The notes under the pieces were generated by a model. It was not told where the DNA came from. It worked only from the letters and a program-made list of their open reading frames with translations, and did not search any database. The position numbers were made by a program, and so were the translations under genes. A DNA stretch of 42,811 bases from Psychrobacter sp. 4Dc (GTDB taxonomy: Bacteria; Pseudomonadota; Gammaproteobacteria; Pseudomonadales; Moraxellaceae). Positions 35,267 to 42,811 of the stretch are shown piece after piece; the stretch's first letter is position 1; every line of letters starts with the position of its first letter. The stretch lies in assembly GCF_002836715.1 (NCBI RefSeq), contig NZ_PJAT01000104.1, positions 1 through 42,811 of the forward strand. Direction: 5' to 3'.

Positions 35267-36235
35267 TTACTGAGCAGCAGCTTCTGGAGCGTCAGCGCTT
35301 TCAGTTTTAGCAGCAGTGTCCGTATGTGCGCTATGATCAGTACCCCAGATTTTCGGGTACTTGTAGCCAGGGAACGTTTCATGAGCGTACTTTTTGAAAG
35401 CTTCTGAGTTATAAGCGTTGGTCACATCTTCAACCCATTTTTTACCAGTATCAGCAGATTTGATCGCTGACCAGTTTACATAAGCAAAGCTTGGCTCTTG
35501 GAACAAGGCTTCGGTCAATTTGATACCAGAGTCGGTAGCATAGTTACCGTTGATAACTGCGAAGTCAACTTCATCACGTGCGCGTGGTAATTGAGCCGCT
35601 TCTAGCTCAACGATGTCGATATCGTATTTGCTGTTGTCAGCGATGTCAGCTTTTGATGCAGTCAATGGATCGATATCGTCTTTTAGCTTAATCCAGCCAA
35701 GATCGTCCATCATGACCAACGCACGAGCAAAGTTACTTGGATCGTTCGGTGCAGACACACTCATGCCTTTGAATGCTTCATCTAGGCTAGATTTTTTACC
35801 TGAGTAGATACCGAGTGGAGCCGTTGGTACTTGGAATACTTCAACCAAATCAAGGTTGTTTTCTTTTTTGAAGGTATCAAGGTAAGGCTTATGTTGGAAG
35901 ATGTTGATATCCAAATCGCCTTCAGCCAATGCAAGGTTAGGACGGACATAATCAGTAAAAGCAATCAACTCAACTTCATAACCTTGAGCTTCAAGCGTGC
36001 TCTTCACTTGGTTACGAACCATATCAGCAAAATCGCCTTCAGTCGTACCGATAACGATTTTGGTATGGTCAGGATCGATATCGCTAGCGGCAGTTTCTGC
36101 AGTGGCACCCTCGGTTACTGGCTCTTTAGTCGCTTCTGGCGCTGATGAATTGCTGCAACCAACTAAGACTAGACCTGATACACCAACAGCAGCAAATGCG
36201 GTAGCTAACTGACGGCTGATATCTGTTAATTTCAT
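35267..36235 (-). CDS. metQ: MetQ-like methionine-binding lipoprotein
   Basis: A 322-residue NlpA/MetQ family protein with a signal peptide ending in the lipobox VLVGC (Cys27). Mature family signatures include KIVIGTTEGDFADMV, EVELIAFTDYVRPNLALAEGDLDINIFQH and VSAPNDPSNFARAL. It should capture methionine for MetNI. Both ends of the mature part carry Ala/Glu/Thr-rich disordered linkers (residues 28-55 and the last 25 residues). A terminator-like hairpin separates it from metI by 170 bases. Confidence 0.93.
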   Translation of the reverse strand: MKLTDISRQLATAFAAVGVSGLVLVGCSNSSAPEATKEPVTEGATAETAASDIDPDHTKIVIGTTEGDFADMVRNQVKSTLEAQGYEVELIAFTDYVRPNLALAEGDLDINIFQHKPYLDTFKKENNLDLVEVFQVPTAPLGIYSGKKSSLDEAFKGMSVSAPNDPSNFARALVMMDDLGWIKLKDDIDPLTASKADIADNSKYDIDIVELEAAQLPRARDEVDFAVINGNYATDSGIKLTEALFQEPSFAYVNWSAIKSADTGKKWVEDVTNAYNSEAFKKYAHETFPGYKYPKIWGTDHSAHTDTAAKTESADAPEAAAQ

Positions 36236-36289
36236 AATATGTCCTTAATAATGAATGGGGTTGAGTAAAACGTTTATCGTCTGAACATT

Positions 36290-36326
36290 AAAAAAGCAAC
36301 ATTATAAATAGTAATGCTGCTTTTGT
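36290..36326 (-). terminator. Terminator-like hairpin between metI and metQ
   Basis: On the minus strand, AAAAGCAGCATTA pairs with TAATGTTGCTTTT (13 bp with one G-U) around a short loop and is followed by TT. It lies in the metI-metQ gap and would stop or reduce read-through into metQ. Confidence 0.65.
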
Positions 36327-36405
36327 TGTAAGAGCTGAGATAAGGGTTGAGTGTTGCCAAAAATAAACCTAGTCGCTCGTAATGTCAAGTATTCTCTAAA
36401 GCGGT

Positions 36406-37092
36406 TTAACGTTTGTCTAAACGATTGGCGAGCCAGTTACCAGAGGCTTGAATCGAGACGACCATGATGGATAGTACAATCACGATAAAAATCATTACCT
36501 CGGTTTGATAGCGATAATAGCCATAACGAATGGCCAAATCACCCAAACCGCCGCCACCAATCATACCAGCCGCCGCTGAATAAGAGAGCAAGCTGATACA
36601 AAGAATAGTGACTGATAATACTAAACCTGAGCGCGCTTCGTTAAGTAATACTTTAATAATGGTAAAAGGCCTGGCACCCATCGACTCGGTTGCTTCGATA
36701 ATACCGCGCGGCACTTCACGTAAATTTTGCTCGACCAAACGCGCAAAATAAAACGAACCAGCGATAGCCAGTACTAGTGATGCAGCAATTGGTCCGATAC
36801 CCGTACCAACGATGGCCTTAGTAAACGGACTCATTGCAATCATCAAAATCACGAAAGGGAAAGCACGCATAAAGTTGGTAATACCGCCAAGCACACCGTA
36901 CAACGTCTTGTTTTGCAAAAACTGTCGATCACTAGACAAAAACAAGAATACGCCAAACAGTCCACCGATGACGATTGCGACTGTGGTGGAAATACCGAGC
37001 ATCACAAACGTATCAATAAACGCGCTTGCGATCTCTTTGCGTAACACAAGCAGCTTGTCTATAGAGGCGGATAATTCAGTACCAGTTAACAT
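36406..37092 (-). CDS. metI: MetI methionine ABC transporter permease
   Basis: A 228-residue permease with five or six membrane segments: TFVMLGISTTVAIVIGGLFGV, RAFPFVILMIAMSPFTKAI, GSFYFARLVEQNLREVPRG and the EAA-loop consensus IIEATESMGARPFTIIKVLL that contacts the ATPase. It matches MetI of the methionine uptake family. It begins 19 bases after metN, so the two are translated from one message. Confidence 0.95.
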   Translation of the reverse strand: MLTGTELSASIDKLLVLRKEIASAFIDTFVMLGISTTVAIVIGGLFGVFLFLSSDRQFLQNKTLYGVLGGITNFMRAFPFVILMIAMSPFTKAIVGTGIGPIAASLVLAIAGSFYFARLVEQNLREVPRGIIEATESMGARPFTIIKVLLNEARSGLVLSVTILCISLLSYSAAAGMIGGGGLGDLAIRYGYYRYQTEVMIFIVIVLSIMVVSIQASGNWLANRLDKR

Positions 37093-37111
37093 ATCTATTT
37101 CTCCTGCCTCA

Positions 37112-37882
37112 TTAGTCCTCGACGACTAGGCCTTTGCCAATCGGGGTGGTTGCTTGAATCAGACCGTCTCGCACATCCGCAACTTCTAATAGTTGTCCTT
37201 GATGCAATAATGCTGCGCGATCGCAAAGTCTACGAATAACACTCATCTCATGGGTCACGATGACGATAGTCACGCCAAGCTGCTCATTGATATCGCGCAG
37301 ACAAGTTAGCAAACTACGGGTCGTTGCAGGGTCAAGCGCACTGGTTGGCTCATCGGCCAACAATACTTTTGGACTAGGGGCAATCGCGCGGGCAATACCC
37401 ACACGCTGTTTTTGTCCACCTGATAGCTGCGCAGGATAGTGACCAGCACGATCGGTCAAATCAACAATCGCAAGACAATCCATGACGCGTTTATGAATGT
37501 CGCGACTTGGATAACCAGAGATTTTTAAGTTAAATGCCACGTTGTCAAAAACCGTTTGATTAGACATCAGATTAAACTGCTGAAAAATCATACCGATATT
37601 ATGACGGGCAATGCGTAGCTCACTGGCAGACAGCGTGGTTAGGTCAGTACCATCTATCACGACTTGACCCGAATCTGGACGCTCAAGCATGTTAATTAGG
37701 CGCAATAAGGTAGATTTACCTGCCCCTGAATAACCCATTAGACCAAAGATTTCGCCTTGTTTGATAGTCAGAGATGTCGGCTCAACAGCGGTAAACCAAT
37801 GTGGTTTGCCGTCTTTGTCTTTGATTGATCGGTCGCTTAAAAAACTTTTGGTCACATCGTTTAAGACAATCATGTCATTCAT
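37112..37882 (-). CDS. metN: MetN methionine ABC transporter ATPase lacking the NIL domain
   Basis: A 256-residue ATPase with Walker A GYSGAGKST, Q-loop IFQQFNL, signature LSGGQKQRVGIARA, Walker B VLLADEPTSALD and H-loop VIVTHEM. E. coli MetN has 343 residues because of a C-terminal NIL domain that binds methionine and shuts the transporter down. Here the protein ends about 20 residues after the ABC domain, without that domain. Family assignment is strengthened by the adjacent metI and metQ genes. A promoter is expected upstream of 37882 but no box was convincing, and no SAM riboswitch was seen there. Confidence 0.95.
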   Translation of the reverse strand: MNDMIVLNDVTKSFLSDRSIKDKDGKPHWFTAVEPTSLTIKQGEIFGLMGYSGAGKSTLLRLINMLERPDSGQVVIDGTDLTTLSASELRIARHNIGMIFQQFNLMSNQTVFDNVAFNLKISGYPSRDIHKRVMDCLAIVDLTDRAGHYPAQLSGGQKQRVGIARAIAPSPKVLLADEPTSALDPATTRSLLTCLRDINEQLGVTIVIVTHEMSVIRRLCDRAALLHQGQLLEVADVRDGLIQATTPIGKGLVVED

Positions 37883-38138
37883 GGAGGGCTCAAAATTTAA
37901 TAAATTTTTTAATGGTTAAGAACGCGTCCTCAGGCCTCTTTCAATATGTAAGAAGCTTGTCAAAACGACAACAGTCAATAACCGTATAATAAGGGGCGGT
38001 AATATAGCATATTATCGGGCACTTTGGATATGCACATACGTGTCCGGCTTATGATTAATAGCTATTAAGAATAAGCAGTTAAAATGGCAAATGTGAAGGC
38101 GACAGCGTAATAGCTATCTATATAACGATGGGGATTGA

Positions 38139-40268
38139 TTACTCGTGATAGTTGTAATGAGGGTCATGATGAATTGGAATAGTCACTAAAAATCTAGTAT
38201 GACCATTTAGCGTATCTGTAATAATGCGCCCTTGATGGGCGGTGACGATTTGTGAGACTAAAGATAACCCTAATCCAGAGCCTTTGTTTTTCTGCTGTAA
38301 ACGTACAAATGGACTGAAGACTTCTTCTCGCTTGCCTTCAGGGATACCAGTGCCTTCGTCGATTACAGCTAGCACGGCATATTTTGGCAGAGGACGTTCA
38401 GGTTCAGTTTTGGCTTTCTTCATATGTTTAGCAAATAAGCCCTCTTTACGCACAACTGCGCCTGAGTTCTCATTATTTGAGCTATTAGATTTGGCGTCAT
38501 CTTTCGTATTGTTTGAACCGTTATTTTTAGTAGCGGCATCAGTAGTAGAACTATCTGATTTTTGAGCACTATTATTAACAAGAGTGCCAGTATTCTCGCT
38601 TTCTACGTTGCTTATAGAGCTTATTGACGTTACTTCAGTCACGTTAGCATTGTTAGTATTATCGGCGTCATTAGTAGATTCAGTAGAATCTGGAACAGCC
38701 TTCCAAATAACCTTCTTAATTCTGTCGGTCAACTCACTGGTAAAGCTGTAATAGTCAGCAAGTAGTGATGATTCGCCAGTAGTAGTTTGGGGTTTGCTAA
38801 CACTGTCTATTAAGCTTTCATCTGAAAGGTCATTATCAATACTGGTGTCATCATCGCTATCGTTGTTCTCATTGCTGGCAGCTATATCTTCACCGTTTTT
38901 GTAGATAGTCGGCGTCGGTAGCTCTGCTATCGAGTCAGTCGTTTCTGATTTATTTTTATCAACTGAACTAGTAGCTTCATGTTTAGCAGTTTTGTGTTCA
39001 ATTACTTTGGCATCAGCGTTTTCTTCATAATCGTCAAAGTCTAAACTGTTGTAATCGACAAAACTGCTGCATAGCACTGTTTGTAATAGATAGTCAGGCA
39101 CAGTTCCAGCTTCTTCTATGCTCTGAACACCATATAGCAATACCGTAACAGGTGGCTTGCCATGTAGCATAGCGTTGGTAAGTAAGTTACGAATCAAATG
39201 AGTCAACATTGATGATTGACCATCTATCACGATGTGCTCACCAATCAGCGTGGCTTCAGGATAGTGCTGACGTTCTTGATTTACCAAATCGTATAAATCT
39301 AAGTTTTCAACTTGCTGTAAGGCATGTCCCGCATCCAAACGGCTAACCAATAATATGCTTTCTACTAAGTCATTAAGACCTGACAAGTCTCTGTTGATAG
39401 CCTGTGCCCGTTTATCAAATTTTGCTTTGGTATCAGTTGGTAGCGCACCAGCCAACATATCCATCATTTCAATCTGTAGGCGAATACGCGTAATCGGTGT
39501 ACGCAGCTCATGGGAGGCATGTGCCAGTAGCAAGTTATTGGCATCAATTAAGTGTTCAATTTTTTGTGCTGCTTGGTTGAATCCGCGTGCTAATGCAGCG
39601 ATTTCATCATTACCACGTGCGTTCACTCGTACCGTAAAATCACCATCACCCAATTGAGTCATTTGTTGGCTTAACTGGTCAATACGCCATGTCATCGTCC
39701 GTGCAATCAACCATAGTACACCTGCCATAATGAGCAAGAGTAGTAGCGTACCAGTGAATAAGTTCAAGGCTGCAGAAAGGACAGGTTTTTTAGGCGTTAG
39801 ACGTGATTCATACAGTAAGGTATAACCCGTACTGCTATACACTTGGGCTTGCTTGGTAGGTGATGTATCTGCAAGTGATGGAAAAACACGTGAGAATAAA
39901 GACGGAGTAGGGGGGAGTTCTAACGGCAAATCACTGTTGTCGCTTTGCATGAGCAAATGACCTTCATTGTCATATAGCCCCATTTTTGCTTGCAGTGATT
40001 CATCAAAAATATCAAAGCTTTTCTTGACCACCGCTAGCATAAAGCGCGCTTGTAAGCGGTTGTCTTTGCTGATGGAAATATTTAATTCGTGCAAGAATGG
40101 ATCGATTTGACCCAAAATCTGTGTGGCTAATATCTCTGAGCGAATACCCGCATCTTTATCATGAACAAGTTGGGTCAACAGCACCATTGCTACAGCAAAT
40201 AACGTAAGTGCCAGCATAACGCTGGCAAATAGTTTGGCAAATACGGAACGAAAACCCAATTGCTGCAT
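38139..40268 (-). CDS. Sensor histidine kinase with 230-residue insertion in the ATPase domain
   Basis: A 709-residue membrane kinase: membrane segments at about 9-31 and 165-188, a periplasmic sensor between, HAMP (about 189-240), dimerisation helix with the phospho-accepting His253 (LLLAHASHELRTPITR), then the HATPase domain with the N box (LIRNLLTNAMLHG, Asn361/365). The G1 box DEGTG is only at 637-641 and the G2 box GSGLGL at 663-668. Between them, about residues 390-628 are low complexity rich in Asn, Ser, Thr, Asp and Glu, where kinases normally have 20-40 residues. All catalytic boxes are intact. It is paired with the regulator gene 85 bases upstream. The stimulus is unknown; the architecture resembles RstB. 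Confidence 0.93.
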   Translation of the reverse strand: MQQLGFRSVFAKLFASVMLALTLFAVAMVLLTQLVHDKDAGIRSEILATQILGQIDPFLHELNISISKDNRLQARFMLAVVKKSFDIFDESLQAKMGLYDNEGHLLMQSDNSDLPLELPPTPSLFSRVFPSLADTSPTKQAQVYSSTGYTLLYESRLTPKKPVLSAALNLFTGTLLLLLIMAGVLWLIARTMTWRIDQLSQQMTQLGDGDFTVRVNARGNDEIAALARGFNQAAQKIEHLIDANNLLLAHASHELRTPITRIRLQIEMMDMLAGALPTDTKAKFDKRAQAINRDLSGLNDLVESILLVSRLDAGHALQQVENLDLYDLVNQERQHYPEATLIGEHIVIDGQSSMLTHLIRNLLTNAMLHGKPPVTVLLYGVQSIEEAGTVPDYLLQTVLCSSFVDYNSLDFDDYEENADAKVIEHKTAKHEATSSVDKNKSETTDSIAELPTPTIYKNGEDIAASNENNDSDDDTSIDNDLSDESLIDSVSKPQTTTGESSLLADYYSFTSELTDRIKKVIWKAVPDSTESTNDADNTNNANVTEVTSISSISNVESENTGTLVNNSAQKSDSSTTDAATKNNGSNNTKDDAKSNSSNNENSGAVVRKEGLFAKHMKKAKTEPERPLPKYAVLAVIDEGTGIPEGKREEVFSPFVRLQQKNKGSGLGLSLVSQIVTAHQGRIITDTLNGHTRFLVTIPIHHDPHYNYHE

Positions 40269-40299
40269 TAAACGATCTCTATTATTAAACGCTTGTACC

Positions 40300-40330
40300 G
40301 ACTCATGGTATAGAGTTTACACCATGAGTC
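40300..40330. repeat. 10-bp inverted repeat between regulator and kinase genes
   Basis: GACTCATGGT (40300-40309) and ACCATGAGTC (40321-40330) are perfectly complementary around an 11-base spacer. On the minus strand no T run follows, so the RNA hairpin may serve message stability or partial attenuation of kinase expression. Confidence 0.65.
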
Positions 40331-40353
40331 AGCTAATTAGGCATCCTTTATGG

Positions 40354-41076
40354 TCATACCTGATCAGTAGCAAATTGATAGCCGACGCCGCGTACAGTAA
40401 TAATACGCTTTGGCTGGCGTGGATTGTCTTCAATCAAAGCACGTAGACGCGAAATATGTACGTCAATTGCACGGTCAATGTTGTCTGAGCTGTCATCGTT
40501 TGGCATCGCTTGCCAGAGTTGCTCACGATTCAACACCTTGCCAGAATGAGTGGCAAAGTAATGTAACAACTGAAACTGATGCGTGGTTAGACGTACCGGT
40601 TGGTCATCGATAGTGACTTCATGACTATCAGGGAACACACTCAAACGGCCAAAGGTTAAGCTGTCTGATTGGCTATCGGCTTGATTTGGTTGCTCATGAC
40701 GACGAATAACCGCACGGATACGAGCTAAAAGCTCACGTGGCTCAAAAGGCTTGGCGATATAATCGTCAGCACCCATCTCTAGCCCCAACACGCGATCAGT
40801 TGTATCGCCTTTTGCGGTTAGCATAATAATAGGCACTTTATTGGTCATGTTGTTCTTGTTGCCACGAATCTTTTGACACACTTGCATACCGTCCATATCA
40901 GGTAGCATAAGATCCAATACAACCAAGTCAATATCGCGCTCTTTGGTGTCTAATAAGTCGAGACCTTCTTGACCAAGACCAGCATGATGCACATCATAGT
41001 AGTTCATGGTCAAATAATCGCTGATCAGCTCAGCCAAATCTGGATCGTCTTCAATCAATAAAATCTGCTTACTCAT
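40354..41076 (-). CDS. OmpR-family response regulator
   Basis: A 240-residue regulator. The receiver domain has the acidic pair in LLIEDDPDLAE, the phospho-accepting Asp in LVVLDLMLPDMDG (about Asp55), the Thr of MLTAKGD and the Lys of YIAKPFEPREL. Residues from about 140 form the winged-helix DNA-binding domain (LTTHQFQLLHYFATHSGKVL, ending IDVHISRLRALIEDNPRQP and ITVRGVGYQFA). It resembles RstA. It is the first gene of the two-component operon with the kinase. Targets are unknown. Confidence 0.95.
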   Translation of the reverse strand: MSKQILLIEDDPDLAELISDYLTMNYYDVHHAGLGQEGLDLLDTKERDIDLVVLDLMLPDMDGMQVCQKIRGNKNNMTNKVPIIMLTAKGDTTDRVLGLEMGADDYIAKPFEPRELLARIRAVIRRHEQPNQADSQSDSLTFGRLSVFPDSHEVTIDDQPVRLTTHQFQLLHYFATHSGKVLNREQLWQAMPNDDSSDNIDRAIDVHISRLRALIEDNPRQPKRIITVRGVGYQFATDQV

Positions 41077-41331
41077 GGAGTGTCCTCTAATTGTTATTGT
41101 GATTTATAAAAATATAACGTTTTCGGTAATGATGAGCTGTTGGAAATAATAAACAGTTAAACCTCAGCCTCTATGTTTTCAAATATAAAGAATAGCGCAT
41201 AATTAAATATGAGTCGTATTTCAATACTCGGATAATGCTATATAGTAGGGTCATATTGCCTAATTATGCTGTTACAAAACAAGAGAAGCTTTGTTAATGT
41301 TTCTGCGTAATGTAACTGTCAGCATAAGCTA

Positions 41332-42555
41332 TTATGACACAATAACTTTTTTACCTTTAGAATCAACAGGTAAGTCGGCCAAACAAATCAAGCTATCATT
41401 GCTAACACCAGCTATTAAATACTGCTGCGTAGTAGGGTCGTATTCAACTACCTCAATAGGTTGGCGCGTTAAACGCTGATCTTGTCCGATTATCCAAACA
41501 TTTGCAGTCAATGGTTGTAGCGGCATATAAGGAGGAGTTTGCAACTCTGTCAGATCAACATCATGTAGCGCGCGCTTAGGTACGATAGTACCGACATCTA
41601 TTTGACCATAATTGACGCGGCCTGTGACTTTCATATTTGGTAATAACTTATCACGACTTACTTCGTTATCAATGACATTAACATAGACCAAGAGCTTTTT
41701 GGGCTGACTGGTCGATACCAGTTTGCTGACCTGGCCCGTAAACTTGTCTGAGATACCTTCGGCGGTAAAGTTGACTGTTTGACCAACTGAGAGCTGTGGT
41801 TTTGCTTGTATAGGCAGGGTAGCCATAAAGTGCAGCTTGGTCTCGTCACTGATCTGTAGTAGAGGTTTGCGCGCCGCTAGCTGTTGTCCTGCATCAGCAG
41901 ATAAGTTTTCTATCCGACCCGAAAAGCTGGCATGAATGGTAATCGAATTATACTGTACATCTTGTTTAGCCGTATTAATGTCTGCATCCTGACTAATAGA
42001 GGTGTTGCTATCAGTATCTATCGAAGATATTGCTTCTAACGTTTTGTCACTATCAGTTTTTCTTACAACAGCAATGTCTGTGTCTGGCGCAGCTTGTGCG
42101 GAATTAGCATCAGAGTTTTGCGTATCTTCTGGATTTGTTTTATTAACATCGTTCGATTCTGAATTAACTTGCTCAGGCTTTTTTAGATCTTCAGCTTTGC
42201 TAGCCGTGCCCGTACGTCTAAAGACAAGCAATGGCGTGCCTTTTTCTACCCATTGACCTTCACTGACCAGTGTTTTTTCTATACGAATCGGATGTACCGC
42301 AACAAATGTGGTCTGCTTGATAGGTTCGATATTACCTTGTAATCCGAGACTCGGCTGATATCTTGAAGGTTTGATACTCAAGATATGTTCTGGCGTCATT
42401 GTGACACTATCACTTGTGATGATAAGTGGCGTGTCAGCGGTCTCTGCTTCAGTGTCAGTAACAGTCGATTCATTTACAGGTGACGGCTGACAAGCTGCGA
42501 TAAATAGTACGCTGAATAAATAGAGGATTTTTCTTAAACGTCTAGAAGCTGTCAT
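41332..42555 (-). CDS. Membrane-fusion (HlyD/RND adaptor) lipoprotein with insertion in the lipoyl domain
   Basis: An efflux adaptor of the RND membrane-fusion family, about 407 residues from ATG 42555, with a signal peptide ending in the lipobox FIAAC. ATG 42579 gives eight more residues; 42555 has GGTGA ahead and a more normal signal peptide. The first half of the lipoyl domain reads IRIEKTLVSEGQWVEKGTPLLVF and the second half SITIHASFSGRIENLSADAGQ. In between, where an alpha-helical hairpin or short linker is usual, lie about 85 Asp/Asn/Ser/Glu-rich residues. A beta-barrel domain (LPIQAKPQLSVGQTVNF) and a membrane-proximal domain follow. No pump or outer-membrane channel gene is adjacent in the window. 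Confidence 0.85.
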   Translation of the reverse strand: MTASRRLRKILYLFSVLFIAACQPSPVNESTVTDTEAETADTPLIITSDSVTMTPEHILSIKPSRYQPSLGLQGNIEPIKQTTFVAVHPIRIEKTLVSEGQWVEKGTPLLVFRRTGTASKAEDLKKPEQVNSESNDVNKTNPEDTQNSDANSAQAAPDTDIAVVRKTDSDKTLEAISSIDTDSNTSISQDADINTAKQDVQYNSITIHASFSGRIENLSADAGQQLAARKPLLQISDETKLHFMATLPIQAKPQLSVGQTVNFTAEGISDKFTGQVSKLVSTSQPKKLLVYVNVIDNEVSRDKLLPNMKVTGRVNYGQIDVGTIVPKRALHDVDLTELQTPPYMPLQPLTANVWIIGQDQRLTRQPIEVVEYDPTTQQYLIAGVSNDSLICLADLPVDSKGKKVIVS

Positions 42556-42811
42556 AGCAGTCACCATTGTAATCGTCATATTATTATATAGTGAATTGTA
42601 ACGCGGTGGAACGACTGTAAGATATTTACTAAACTTAAGAAAGCTGATAATTCAAGTATTAAGGAAAGTTGAAGTTACACCTTTAATAAATAAGAACAGC
42701 TATTTGTGATACTAATGAGTTCGAACATAATTTTACTAATTACTGGAAAAGCAATAATAACTGTGCTAAAACAAACACTATAAAATGCATTGATACATTT
42801 TTATTACAAAT
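42556..42811. other. Upstream region of the fusion lipoprotein gene
   Basis: About 250 AT-rich bases up to the window edge. It should hold the lipoprotein promoter. No gene or clear promoter element could be named. Confidence 0.4.

Noticed and set aside
37883..38138. Possible SAM riboswitch or MetJ box upstream of metN
   Set aside because: None of the conserved SAM-I elements and no tandem AGACGTCT-like boxes were found on reading the minus strand.

Overview
The window looks like chromosomal DNA from a Moraxellaceae gammaproteobacterium, most likely a Psychrobacter. This rests on recognition of protein families and gene content (FadE-type acyl-CoA dehydrogenase, M16C protease, NhaA, CcmABCDE, MetNIQ, a single short cold-shock protein), on the moderate base composition and on the aquatic, salt-adapted flavour of the genes. 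No rRNA, tRNA, CRISPR array, IS element or phage gene was seen.

Layout. 1-2515: an AT-rich gene cut by the window edge (probable PD-(D/E)XK nuclease fused to a SEC-C zinc motif), then a TerD/vWA (TerF-like) gene whose expected start codon reads AGG. 2624-3806: a THI5/NMT1-like binding protein without signal peptide, under a clear TPP riboswitch. 4243-9071: YbaN, cold-shock protein, YeiH-type exporter with divergent LysR regulator, and two tandem UspA-like genes. 9072-16261: M16C protease, two Nudix hydrolases, an MpaB-like DUF2236 protein and a DUF2799 lipoprotein. 16471-23846: NhaA, a TSUP permease, a DAACS dicarboxylate/amino-acid symporter and FadE. 24196-28234: RadC and CoaBC back to back, a second TSUP permease, and a histone-deacetylase-fold hydrolase. 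28380-34001: a YbjN-domain protein and an unrecognised helical protein on the minus strand, divergent from ccmABCDE. 34102-37882: aldo/keto reductase and metNIQ. 38139-42579: an OmpR-type regulator, its kinase, and an orphan membrane-fusion lipoprotein.

Most of this is ordinary housekeeping. What stands out: (i) the TPP riboswitch in front of a lone, cytoplasmic-looking THI5-like protein; (ii) several conserved proteins carrying long low-complexity additions: about 230 residues inside the kinase ATPase domain, about 85 inside the lipoyl domain of the fusion protein, about 134 at the FadE C-terminus, and a His-rich loop inside CoaB; (iii) two short tandem-repeat arrays (17-nt and 14-nt units) with a similar core, one spanning a stop codon and one between ccmB and ccmC; (iv) a MetN without the usual C-terminal NIL domain and a terminator between metI and metQ; (v) the nuclease/SEC-C gene beside a damaged tellurite-family gene.

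All family calls were made by reading the translated sequence without database searches.
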